DNA of 64,000 nt from Zopfochytrium polystomum. Taxonomy: Eukaryota; Chytridiomycota; Chytridiomycetes; Chytridiales; Chytridiaceae. The notes under the pieces are model-generated. The model ran no database searches. It saw only the letters and a program-made list of their open reading frames with translations, and was not told the origin of the DNA. The translations under genes were made by a program, and so were the position numbers. Positions within the stretch are counted from its first letter, which is position 1; each line of letters starts with the position of its first letter. Positions 1 to 9,921 of the stretch are shown piece after piece. The DNA is taken from positions 1 to 64,000 of the forward strand of contig JAIVFJ010000287.1 in assembly GCA_025765615.1 (NCBI GenBank), written 5' to 3'.

Positions 1-201
1 CGCAGTCGCTACCTCACGCCGGATTGGGATGCGATACGTCAGGCGCTCCTGGAGCGGGACTGAAGTAGCACGTCGCTCCATGTGTTGCTGTTGCACGCTG
101 GGTGTACGCTGCTGTTGCTGGTTAGGGACAGCAGCTTCAGCAGCGGCGGCAGCGGCGGCGGCGAGGGAGCCAGCAGAGGTGGAGGCGTCGTGCGAGGCCA
201 T
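1..201 (-). CDS. N-terminus of an unidentified protein (partial)
   Basis: An ATG at 201-199 on the minus strand opens a frame without a stop for 67 codons up to the window edge. The peptide starts MASHDASTSAGS. It then has a run of eight alanines, short glutamine runs and a charged stretch containing ERLTYRIPIRRE. Such alanine and glutamine tracts are common in the N-termini of other genes in this window. No domain is visible in the part present, so no function is assigned. The rest of the gene lies left of base 1. Confidence 0.5.
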   Translation of the reverse strand, partial: MASHDASTSAGSLAAAAAAAAEAAVPNQQQQRTPSVQQQHMERRATSVPLQERLTYRIPIRREVATA

Positions 202-305
202 GTTGTTCAAAAAGTGAAAACTTCTGCAATCAATTTTGCAAATAGAGCCACAATTTATATGGCTCAATTGTGTCACACACACGTGCGCGGCGCATTATAG
301 ATATG

Positions 306-379
306 AGCGAGACGGGATTCGAACCCAGCACGTTCAGCTAATTAAGAGGTGCATTAACCAAATGCACTAAGTTTCCACA
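306..379 (-). repeat. tRNA-like element (SINE head or tRNA pseudogene)
   Basis: The minus strand shows a D-arm-like segment (GTGC, loop with GGTTAA, GCAC) and a perfect B-box, GGTTCGAATCC. The T-stem pairs at four of five positions. The acceptor stem does not pair and no anticodon stem forms, so this is not a functional tRNA gene. The form fits the promoter head of a tRNA-derived SINE. Confidence 0.45.
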
Positions 380-644
380 ATGTTTCCAAGTTGGGAAGAT
401 GGAGGTCCGGAGTTCAAACCTTCATTGAGCTTGTGAAAAAAACACAAGTCCTTTCTCTGTCTGTTCACAAAGGGAATTGAACCAGGGATGTCTCTCTTGC
501 TCAAAGTTTTCAAAGCCACCAGGACACAAAGGCTTTGAAAGGATGCCACAAAACACAAAGTTGTGGCTCCTTGTTCTCAGACAAAGGAAATTAAGGCCAC
601 CCACTTTAATGAGCCTACTCAATAAAGTTAGGAAGCCCCCCCCT

Positions 645-965
645 GTGAGACTGTGCTCTCTAAATCTCCTCACCCTGGGCTGGAGGTGGAAATAGAGCAA
701 TGGCCTAAATACCAATCCTATCTAATGAAAAGGGGCAAAAGAAGGTGTCTAGGGGTCACCAGACAGGAAAATGTATTTGGAGTCTACTAAAGCCCATCAT
801 CAAACACAAAAGAAACTCTTTAAACACAAAAAAGAGCAGTTATCACACATCTAAAAGGGAAACATAAGAAAAGTGTGACAAAGGTGGCACAATCACAAAA
901 GAAAGTGCAAAATGCCTCTGGTCCAAGACACAGAGAAACCCCAATAGCAAAAGCCAAAGGGACCG
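645..965. repeat. Dispersed repeat R1, copy 1
   Basis: This segment, beginning GTGAGACTGTGCTCTC, reappears in the same orientation at 14232-14550 with substitutions and small indels. Shared landmarks are the opening motif, GAGCAATG near position 697 and the phrase CTCTGGTCCA near 916. It encodes nothing recognisable and is probably part of a non-autonomous element. Confidence 0.6.
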
Positions 966-1741
966 AATCACTCGGTAAGGAATGAGACTTAGGGCAACAA
1001 AGGGGGCGCCTAAGGCAGCACCAACCAATCTGTGCCAGCTCCTTCCCAAGGCAGAAGCCAAGGGGGAAGGCAAGAGAGTGGGGAGGAAAGTGGCCAGGTC
1101 CCAACCTGTTGGAGCCACCACCTTGGAGCACCAGCTCCCTCTCTGCCAAAGACAAGCCCTAAGTTGGAGGGGGTTGGACACAAAGGGCAAACACAAGGAA
1201 CAATTAGTGTGCAGAGATGCCTGTTGGATCAAACCAGAACTGTTTTCCACTTAACAGAGCCAGACACATCTTGTCTCACTCCCAAGAGAGGTTCCAACTC
1301 AATCCAAGGAGGGGGCACACAGGGTGGGAGACAGTGGGACTCTTCTTGCTTCATCCTACTAGGACACAGACATCTGCCTCACCAGGCCAGAGGAATCCCC
1401 TATCTTAGAAGCAAGGAAGGTTAAAACCCACTCCCACACACAAGTGTGGCACCATGACATCACAGGCATTAATCTGAGAGAAAGAGGGTCTGAACCCAGT
1501 GAAGACCAGGCCCACCAGAGGCCACAGGAGCCAACAACCAGGGAGATGGGGGCATACCTGAGAGACCATTTCTGCAGCAGTACCTGACCAGCCAGCTCAT
1601 TCATATCACCTTGAGAGACCTGGATTTGACTAGATGTATTGACAGGAACCTAGAGGCACCACCACAGATTTACCCTCTATCCTTCCATCACCAAGTGGCT
1701 CCTACCCAGTCCAACCTAAGCAGCATGCAGAATGGTGAGGT

Positions 1742-1812
1742 GCACTGGGGCTTGAACCCAGCACACTGCCATGATGGCCAAGAGGACTTCAACCTCCTGT
1801 CACACACCAGGG
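1742..1812 (-). repeat. tRNA-like element with a perfect T-arm
   Basis: On the minus strand, CTGGG-TTCAAGC-CCCAG forms a complete 5-bp T-stem and 7-nt loop. It is preceded by a possible D-arm (GAC, loop, GTC). The anticodon arm is not convincing and the acceptor ends do not pair. It resembles the other tRNA-like heads in this island. Confidence 0.4.
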
Positions 1813-2467
1813 GACTGCAACCCCCAGCTCATACACACAGTCAGGAAGAAAAGGGCAGGCAAGGGACTTCAGGTACAGTTCTCACAGTCAACAAGAAGGG
1901 GGGGCAGCAGTTTAAATAGGAGAGGGTTGGAATCACAGGGAGGAGAGGAAAAAGGAGGGAAAACACATACAAAACAACAAAACAATAAATAAAACAGTAA
2001 AGAACAGAATGGATGGGTGATTCACCAAATGGGGCTGAGCCATCAACAAAAAGAGACAGCTCAGAGAATCATGGGGCCATTTCTTGGCAGACAGCCACCA
2101 GAGCAGAGTGGAGGGGGGGTGGAGGAACTGGCAAGAAATGATTGGTGCAGACAAGAAGACACTCACCACAGCCACAGAAAGAAAGGAAGACACACAAAGA
2201 GAGACAGTAAACAAACAACTAAATAAAAGATAAAACAAGAAAAAGAGCCAAAACAAAGGAAAATACTAATTGGAAAAATAAGTAAAAATCATCAACAGAA
2301 AGAGAAAGAAAAGCCTTGTCTTCTCATACCACTCATATGAGGCATTACATCATGGTAGCTGGGCATCTGGACTTTGCACTTCTCCCACAGAAGTGGTTCA
2401 GTCCTTAGTCATTCCAAAAGTGAGGGGTTATTAGCTGAACATGGTGGACTTTGCAGCCCAACAGTCT

Positions 2468-2528
2468 GCATGTCTCGAACTTGGCACCTTCCCAATTGAA
2501 GGGAGCGCTCTAACCACTGAGCAAGGAA
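2468..2528 (-). repeat. tRNA-like element with a conserved D-arm
   Basis: The minus strand carries GCTC-AGTGGTTA-GAGC, a canonical D-arm and A-box. A 4-bp anticodon-like stem with loop TTCAATT follows, then a weak B-box AGTTCGAGAC. T-stem and acceptor stem do not close, so it is a tRNA-derived repeat head or a pseudogene rather than a working tRNA. Confidence 0.4.
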
Positions 2529-2833
2529 GCCCTATGCCAGCAGTTGAGCAAACACTGAGTCACTCGGTCTGCAGCCATTGTACGGAATAATAATAATAAT
2601 AATGGCACAAATAATAATAGTGACAGGTGATGCAGGCGCGACAACAAGTGTCAGTCGGTGGCTTATGTGGACAACCAGTAATAATACACTAATAATATAT
2701 ACAGCAGAGTCCAAGCCGAATGCGTGTATAACGCGCTTCGAGACGGGTGGATAATCCTCACAATTATCAGTGAAAAAGTGGGTATACACTCTTTTATTTG
2801 AGGTCACAGGCTTGACGGCCTGTCGTCCTCACA

Positions 2834-3024
2834 CATTGGTATCATTGTATTACTAATTGCTCTTTCTGGAACTTTCTTTGAGTCTTGACAAGGAACACTC
2901 TCAGAAGGTATAAAAGGGCGATGGGGGACCTGTCCCATCCCTCAAGTGAATTATTGTTTCCAATACAATTATCACTCCTCTCAGTTCCATGTCTGCCTTG
3001 CCCTGTCCTGCCATGTTCCTGACA
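2834..3024 (+). mobile_element. LTR family A, 5'-truncated copy
   Basis: Matches the 3' half of the family A LTR at 13586-13938. It includes the TATA region GGTATAAAAGGG, the segment CAAGTGAATTATTG and the terminal CTGACA. The 5' part carrying the nGAAn array is missing. It runs directly into a family B LTR fragment. Confidence 0.75.
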
Positions 3025-3218
3025 AGGAGGAAAACTGTTGACACCAGGTTTCCGTTCCACTTAATACACAGAGTATTTGTCAACAGTGCAAGCCAGCGCC
3101 CAGGTCTGCATTGGCGGTGGCTCGCTCCATGGGCATTGTGAGAACGATAACTGACAGTCACAATAGGTTCGGGTCCCTCTTGTGCCTCTTGCTGCTAACC
3201 AGTCAGTTCTGCCTAACA
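3025..3218 (-). mobile_element. LTR family B, truncated copy
   Basis: Read on the minus strand it starts TGTTAGGCAGAACTGACTGG, the family B 5' end. It continues to the GAGGAGGAAAAC-side sequence, where it is cut off by the family A copy. The A-to-B junction suggests nested insertion followed by deletion. Confidence 0.7.
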
Positions 3219-3555
3219 TTTGGCGGAACTGACCTGTTGGTAACAAGATACAGAAGACAGACCCATACTATAAGCAGATAATATATAGAAGACTCCGTTC
3301 ACATCACCAGCCTGTCTGGTGTTTTGATAGACAGATCAGCAGCAGAAGTTGCAGAGCCCTCATCATTGGACATTTCAACAGCGACAGCCGTTGAGTGACT
3401 ACACATATGTTTTCATGGCCGTGTCAACTTTTTCTCGTTCACAAACAAACTTCTCACTTTTTCCGGTCTCAAGCTGTTTCTGTTCGTTCGTTCTCAAGAA
3501 GGGGAGTTTCCTTGACATCGCGCGACGCCAGCCAAAGGAGAATCTGTCCACCGGT

Positions 3556-3633
3556 CTGTCTATCTATCTATCTATCTGGCTGTCTGTCTGTTGTCTGTCT
3601 GTCTGTCTGTTTGTCTGACTGTTTGTCTGTCTG
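3556..3633. repeat. Tetranucleotide microsatellite (TCTA/TCTG)
   Basis: A run of TCTA units followed by TGTC/TCTG units with a few interruptions. It lies about 130 bp upstream of the hydrolase start at 3760. No coding role; it is the kind of tract that varies in length between strains. Confidence 0.9.
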
Positions 3634-3759
3634 TCAAATGGCGAGCAAAAACAACAAAACACAAACACGGGCTCCCTTGCCGCCAAAACCAAACAAAACG
3701 AAAGAAACAAACAAAAAGAAAAAAACAAAAAAATAAAAAAAATAATAAAACAGAAACAG

Positions 3760-5784
3760 ATGACCGCGACCCTCCAGCACCACCACGAACAGCCGCCGGC
3801 GCCGCCATCGCCCTCGCCCTCGAACTCGAACTCGCACGACGCCACGCTCGCAGAAAAGAAGCCGGCGACAACGACGACGACGAAGAACCCGCTTCCGCCG
3901 CCGCCGCCGCTGCAGCACCAGCCGCCCGCTCGAGGCAAACCAGAAGAATCAGAACAAGAGGAAGAAGAAGAAGTACAAGAACGTGATGATGATCAGGAAC
4001 AACGAGAAGACGAAGAAGATGCACAACGCTCGCCGCAGCATCCCATCGCAAGCATCGTCGCCGCCTTTGGCCGCAAGTACGCGGCGCTCATGAGCCACCC
4101 GACCGTCGGGCCGCTGGCGCGATCCACCCTCTCAACGGCTTCGGAGGTGTTTGGTGCGTTTGGCTGTGCTGAATTTTTTTTTTGTGAGAAACCACCTTCG
4201 TAATCCTCCCACTCCAGCCACAACAATCAGTCTGCGGCGATACGTCGCGATCGAGTTCAATCGGTGGGCCCCCGTCGCTGGCTTTATCGTTCTCCCGCCA
4301 GAGGACGAGTCGACAAAGTGAGCCAGCCAGGCAGTTGCCCCGCGACCCTGACAATCCCCCAAAAACCCCCACAAAATTTTCACTGACAAACCCTCTTGCC
4401 AGAACACTTTCCACATCGCAACTGTCGGACCTTGCCCACGCAGATTTCGGGCCGGACGAGTACGTCATGCTATACTTCCACGGTAAGCATCTTGGAGCCA
4501 GTAAACTTCTCTCTTTTGTCCAGGGACTTATTAGATTTTTTTATTTTTATTTTGTTCTTCCCAAATTTTGCCCCGTCGCGTTGCGAGCAGGTGGGGGCTA
4601 CGCGTTCGGCACTCCGTTCCAGTGCGTCTTGACAATGATGACGATCATGGACAACATTTACGAATTGACGGGGGAAACGAAACATCCGCGGCGTGTCGGT
4701 CAAGTACCCGTTGGCACCGGACAACCCGTTTCCCGTCGCGTTGGAAACCGCCGTAGCCGTTTACCAGGTATGCAGCACGCGTTGACAAATCCACTGTGCT
4801 ACCCACAATGAACAACGCTTTTACGGAAAAAAAAAAAAAAAAAAAAAAAAAACAAAAACAAAAACCAAACAAACCAAAAATCCTCGCCAGCAACTGACCG
4901 TCATCCGCAACGCGAGCCCTGACCGCCTCATCCTGATGGGCGACTCTGCCGGCGTCGGACTGGCCCTCGCCCTCGCCCAGTACCTCCAGTATCCCTCCCC
5001 AAGCCCCGCCCCCACCACCAACGCCACCGTCAGCACCAACCCCACTCCTGCCCCACCGTCGCAGCCGCAACCACCAGCACCACAAGCCGCCCCCGCGCCC
5101 ACCCCCGCCGCCGACGCCGCCGAGCCCGTCGCCGCGCTCGTCATGTTCAGCCCCTGGATCGAGCTGTCCACCGCCGCCCCGTCCTTTGCCGAAAACGCCC
5201 GCTCCGACTACATCCCGCGCGACGCCGTCGACCACTTTGCGAGAATGTACACCGGCTTTGCGGCGTCGACCACAACCACGACGACGACGACGACGACCGC
5301 CACCACGACGCCACCGGACCAGCAGCAGCAGCAGAAACCGATGAATCAGCCGCCGACGGAGCCCCCCGCGCAGTCTGCCAAGCGCGCCGCCGCAGCAGCA
5401 GCAGCCGCAGCCCGCGCCGCCGCAGCCCTCCCACGCCTGCCGCCCGCCGCCGCCCCGCCGCCGCGCGGCACTGCGACGTCCCACGCCGCGCTAGCCGCGC
5501 ACCCGCTCCTCAGCGCGCTGCGCGCGCCGCGGGCGGCGCTGGCGGGTCTGGTGCGCGCGCACGCGCGCACGAAGCGGCGGCCGGCGCTGGTCGCGGTCGG
5601 CGGCCGCGAGGTGTTCCGCGACGACGTGCTGGCGTTCGCCGGCCGGCTCGGCGAGGCCGGCGTCAGCGTCCACACCGTGGTCGAGCCCGAGGCGTTCCAC
5701 TGCTGGGTGCTGATGCGGACGCCCGCGGCGTGGCGGACGATGCGCAGGGTAGCGGCGTTTTTGGCGGAGGAGGTCATGCTGTGA
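3760..5784 (+). CDS. Alpha/beta-hydrolase of the HSL/steryl-acetylhydrolase type, five exons, one apparent +1 shift
   Basis: Proposed exons are 3760-4153, 4218-4317, 4403-4482, 4591-4767 and 4891-5784. The HSL family (alpha/beta-hydrolase fold 3) hydrolyses esters such as steryl acetates or acylglycerols. The oxyanion-hole motif HGGGY spans the exon 3/4 junction. YPLAPDNPFP follows, and the nucleophile elbow GDSAG is in exon 5. The C-terminus supplies the acid (GGREVFRDD) and histidine (EAFHCWV) regions. Exon 1 is a Pro/Glu-rich leader. Two long Pro/Ala/Thr/Gln stretches are inserted after the nucleophile. The frame before G5 at 4670-4674 and the frame coding PLAPDNPFP differ by one extra base; the summed exons are 3n+1. 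The exon 1/2 junction is the least certain. Confidence 0.8.
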
Positions 5785-6555
5785 TTGGAGGGGGGGCAGA
5801 AAGGATGAGGACGCTCCTGTGTATTTTCGTTTAGTTTCTTGTTTGTCGCGTGTGGGTGCATCTCTTTAGTGATTTACGCGTTTCTCTCTTTTCCAGTTTC
5901 GACGTGTTTGGACTGTATAATGAACATAAGGATCGAGTGTAGACTACCGGCGAACCAGATCAAATTTCCAGTGTCACCGTGGACAGCTGACGTGGGCTGG
6001 ACGGCAAGATGGCAAACGATGCAGCTGTGGAGGTAGAGAAGGCGTGCGCCCCGCCTGCCAAGCAAATACGGTTGCATATAATCTGACATCTACTTGTATT
6101 CAGGACTCTAGCTATCAAAACCTTTTAGCGATCATTGTTCTGTCGCAACAAAAGGCTTGAAACAAAGAGAAAGGAATGTCGGAGCGCTTTCAGGTCGAGC
6201 ACAATCACAACGTTAGATCGCACCGACAGACAAGACTCGTTCGCAGCCGAAAAGGCGCGTGCAGTCGATCTTCGCAATCAGGTACGTGCATGAGTTTCAT
6301 GGGTGTGTTTGAAAAACATGTCGGCTTAATAGAATGCGGATATGCTTCGTGTGTCGCTGGGATCAGCAGGCTGACGCCAGGGAATGACCAAGGAAAGACG
6401 GTAAGAAAAAAAAAAGTGTTAGCTTACAAGCAAAAAAGGACAACGGCGATAACGCCGGTTAGGGGATATAAACCGTCGTGTTCGGGTTTTTAAGTTAGTT
6501 ACCAATCGAGCAAACCCCAAAACAAATCGAGACAAGATCCAAGAGGAAAACGGCT
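5785..6555. other. Intergenic, tail-to-tail between hydrolase and AATF/Bfr2
   Basis: No firm gene. A short plus-strand start at 6009 (MANDAAVEVEKACAPPAKQ) is followed by a GTTGC donor-like site, CTTTTAG and a donor-like CAG/GTACGT at 6280. A tiny spliced gene is therefore conceivable, but no joined frame is convincing. The remainder is probably 3' UTR of both neighbours. Confidence 0.35.
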
Positions 6556-8271
6556 TCAACCAAACAGACGTAACCCATCCTCCGGAACCACAAAATCGCG
6601 CGACGCGTCAGCGGTCTCTTCGCTCTCCTTCGCCTTTGCCAACCCAAAGAGGTTGGCGAAAAGCTCCTCCACCATGCCCTCGTGCCAGGTGTCGGAATCG
6701 CCTCCGCGAAGGGGTTGTGGCGCCATAAAGTTTAGGAGCTTCTCGTGAACATGGTATCGGAGCTTTCGACCCTTGGACGCCTTAGTGTCGACAATCTTCT
6801 TCTTTTTCGCTTTGCTCTGGAGCTTCTTCAGCGTCGCGTGCTTCATGCTCAAAAGAATTGGATCATCTGGGTGTGAACAAAAACGTCAAGTTAGGTTTGC
6901 ACAAGCAGGCTGGGTCTGCAAGAACGCACCAGTGTCGGCCAACCGGCTGTCGATGAGTTCTTTCAACAGCTGCTGGTAAAAGTCGCTGTCATCAAATACT
7001 TCCGAGTCGTACAAAGAGAGGCGCAGGTCTAATTGTCGCCGCTGACGCCTCTCTGCGTTTTCCAAGTCATCGACGGCCCCATTTTCAGTGGAAGAATTCT
7101 CGGACGTGTTTTTTGCCTTTTCCACAAAGGAAACGTCTCCCAGCCGGCGAACATTGTCGCTGTCAGCGAACCGAACGAGCTGGGTTCGCTTGATAAGCCG
7201 CTCCTTATCGCGCAAAATGGTGCGGATTTGGCTAAGCACGCTTTGATCGATAGCCTTGAATTTTTTCTGAGCGCCGTCCGTCGCACCAGACGCCGCCAGC
7301 ACTTTGCTATTCCACTTTTCGATCGTAGCTTCTCGGAAGGGAAGCAAAGCTGCCGCGATGGAATGAACATCCTCCCATACGTCTGTGACGTCAAACGATT
7401 CTCCGCCGCTTTGCCGCTTCCGTTTCCGCGACGCCAGCTTTGGTGCCAGCTCAGCGCCTTCGGCGATGCTAGAGGTGACAAGGGGATTATTGTTTATAAG
7501 ACTCTGCTGAAGATCCAGCAGATCGTCCACAAGGGCGCACGTGGCTTTGTTGGCGGCCGCCAGGGCGGCGTGAGCCTCAGGGCTTGCGTCAGCAAAGACT
7601 TGCAACAGAGTCGTCGACGGAAGAAGGTTGCTTCCGATGAGCGGTTTCTGAAAGTCCATGCGAAGATCAAGGAATGCATCCCAGAGTCCCTAATGAGTCC
7701 GCAAGTTAGTTTTATTCGTTTAAAACAGCAATGAACATTCGTCGCTCACCATTTGTGCCTTGACGTGCGTTCCTTTTTCCACATCTGCACTCGCAGCTTG
7801 CGAAAAGCTCTTGATCATCTTCTTCTCCTCTTCCGCGAGTCTTTTCAGCTCCTCCTCGACTTGGGCCTTGTCGTCTTCGTCCTTGCCCGCGTCATCGCCT
7901 TGGTTCTCGTTGTCCTCCTCGAGCTCGTCGCCGTCGTCGTCGTCGGCGTTCTCGCTGTCAAGTTCACCGCCATCGCCGTCATCATCTTCGTCGTCCTCGC
8001 CGTCATCGTCCTTGCCATCGCCGTCTTCCAAACCGTCCAAAAACCCGGTCGACGCCAACGCATCCTCGTACCCACCGTCAGAGCCGGCGTCGCTCCCTTC
8101 CTCCTCCTCCCCCTCCTCCTCCTCCTCCTCTTCCTCGGGGAACATGGTCTTCCGCGACACGCGCCGGCCAGCGTACTTGGGGTCATCGTCAAGGTGGATG
8201 CCGGCGTCGGCGCGGATCTTGCCGACGCCGACCGAGACGTAGTGGTCGCGCGACAGGTCGCGGCCGTTGGC

Positions 8272-8302
<31 letters not shown>

Positions 8303-8481
8303 CTGTCGCGGTCGCTGTCGCCGTGGCGGCGGCGGGGGTCGTCGCCGCGCGCCGACGACGACGACACCAGGCCGAGCGTGTCCGGGCCGTGCAGCTCCGG
8401 GTCGAAGGACGGGGCGGCGGTCGGGTTCACGAGGTCGTCGAGCCAGCCGGGCCGGCGGCCGCTGGAGGACTTGGAGGGCAT
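6556..8481 (-). CDS. BFR2: AATF/Bfr2 family ribosome-biogenesis factor, three exons
   Basis: Exons 8481-7750, 7689-6930 and 6866-6556 join in frame to 600 residues. Bfr2 (AATF/Che-1 in animals) acts in the nucleolus in early processing for the 40S subunit. Residues 1-245 hold a long Asp/Glu-rich acidic region typical of the family. The AATF domain begins in exon 2 with LWDAFLDLRMDFQK and spans the QSVLSQIRTIL region. The C-terminal TRAUB domain includes VFDDSDFYQQLL and the signature TKASKGRKLRYHVHEKLLNF. The ATG at 8481 is chosen because it directly precedes KSSSGRRPGWLDDL; upstream is CT-rich DNA without another in-frame ATG nearby. It is compact and intact, with no sign of frameshift. Confidence 0.9.
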
Positions 8482-9921
8482 GGGACTTTCTCTCTCTCTC
8501 ACTCTCTCTCGCTCCTTTCTCCTTTCTTTCTGCCTTTCTTTTTCGTTTCTTCCTTTTTCTCGCCCTCACTTTCTTTCTTCTTTTCCTTTTCCTTTTTCTC
8601 CCTTTCCCGGTTTTTTTTTTCCGGCCTTGACAAGGCTGGCTGCCCTTGGCTCGGGCCAAGCATGGTTCAACCTTCTTGTCGGCTGACGTTGACGCACGAA
8701 GACCAGGTGTGACGCGACGTGACGAAAACACTCTCCCCATTGAGAAAGAAGAGAAGCGGGGAACAAGAAGAACAAGCAACCGTAAAAAGAAAAAGAAGAA
8801 GAAGACGACGAAGAAGAAAAAAACAAAATGATTCATAATCTGCAAAACCCCCTCCTGCACACACCTCTTCCTCCGCTCACCGCCCACGCGTCACAGCCCC
8901 TCCCGCACCCTCCACCGACCCAACCACCCGGGACCCAACAACCGCCCCTCCGGCGCGTTTCGTCTGCGTTTCTGCCACACCTTTGCCCTCGCTTCCTCCC
9001 GCCTCGCCCACATACTCGCCCGCTGGAGCAACTCCCAACAACCCTACCGAGCCCCATGGGCACGGGTTCGTCAATCGCTATAGCCTAAAAATTTATCGCG
9101 ACAAGCTAGACAAAAAATCACCACGCAACGGCGGTGAAAGGTATTCCACTGCGGCTCCAACCCGAGCGCGTTGCATGTCCATCCATAACCTCGCGCTCAC
9201 GAGGCTTAGCGGCAAGCTCTTCTTCCTCCCCTCCAACTCTTCCCCCATCTACTAACTGGAAAGGATGACGGTCTGCAGCCGAGTGCGCGTTCTGTGTTCC
9301 CCTGTCTTTGTTCGCTGGAAAGGAATGCACAAGGCACACTCAGCAAAGGCGCGTCGAACAAACAAAGACGTTCCGGAGAGGTAAGGGAGGGAGAGAGAGG
9401 CAAGGACAGGGGAGAAGGCTGGCAAAGTTTCACGCAAGCCCAGAGAGCGGTAGGTAAGTGGGGTGGGTGTGTGGAGGGAGTGGGAGTGGAACTGGGAGAA
9501 CAGGAAGCAATTGGAAACAGATTGGGATTGAGGGAGGAACTGTGGGGAGGGGGGGGGGGGGGGAAACAATTTTTCTTCGACTTGTATGGAACGAGCTCAA
9601 AACATGAGCGAGCCAGTGGCAAGCGAGCGCGTCCGACAACCTGTTGACTCATAGACACGGTTAGTTCGAACCACGGACCGAAGGAGAGTCGAGAGGTAAG
9701 AGGGGGGAGGGCCAATGGGAGCGGATGAAAACACTCACGCTACCCAAGCAAACTTATATTCGATAGAAACTGTTGTATTTCACCCATTATGAAAAGTCCC
9801 ATCCATCCATCCTGCTGCTCTCCAATTGGGCAGGGGAGGAAAAAGGGGCAAAAAAGAAAAGAAAAAAAACCAAAAGAAAAAAGGAAGGGCGTAGAAAAAC
9901 AGCTTCCGCACCGGTTCCACG
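8482..9921. other. Intergenic, upstream of AATF/Bfr2 and downstream of the bZIP gene
   Basis: Pyrimidine-rich tracts just upstream of the AATF start (8489-8620), a purine-rich stretch at 8745-8825, proline-codon-like C-rich sequence at 8860-9000 and a G-run at 9549-9563. Open frames here are low complexity in every reading. No gene is supported. The segment should contain the AATF promoter and the bZIP 3' UTR. Confidence 0.5.

Larger units (their letters stand above)
202..2833. repeat. Repeat-rich island without an intact gene
   Basis: About 2.6 kb with lower GC than the flanking genes and no convincing exon. It holds several tRNA-like B-box motifs (listed separately), a 0.3 kb dispersed repeat shared with 14232-14550, and a short AAT trinucleotide run near 2587-2600. 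Both strands contain short open frames, but these are not protein-like and overlap one another. I read it as accumulated SINE and LTR debris. Confidence 0.6.

Noticed and set aside
306..379. A functional tRNA gene on the minus strand
   Set aside because: The B-box is perfect but the acceptor and anticodon stems do not pair, so only a tRNA-like remnant is supported.
4645..5484. A 279-residue minus-strand protein opposite the hydrolase
   Set aside because: It is Gly/Arg-rich shadow coding produced by the GC-rich repeats of the hydrolase exon; the plus strand holds GDSAG and other family motifs.
6009..6384. A tiny spliced plus-strand gene
   Set aside because: Donor and acceptor candidates exist, but every joined frame soon meets a stop and no conserved peptide results.
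7753..8712. A 319-residue plus-strand Val/Ala-rich protein
   Set aside because: It is the antisense of the acidic region of AATF/Bfr2, whose minus-strand exons carry the conserved domains.
9549..9563. G-run as a G-quadruplex regulatory element
   Set aside because: A single uninterrupted G-run without further spaced runs; it is as likely a simple homopolymer.
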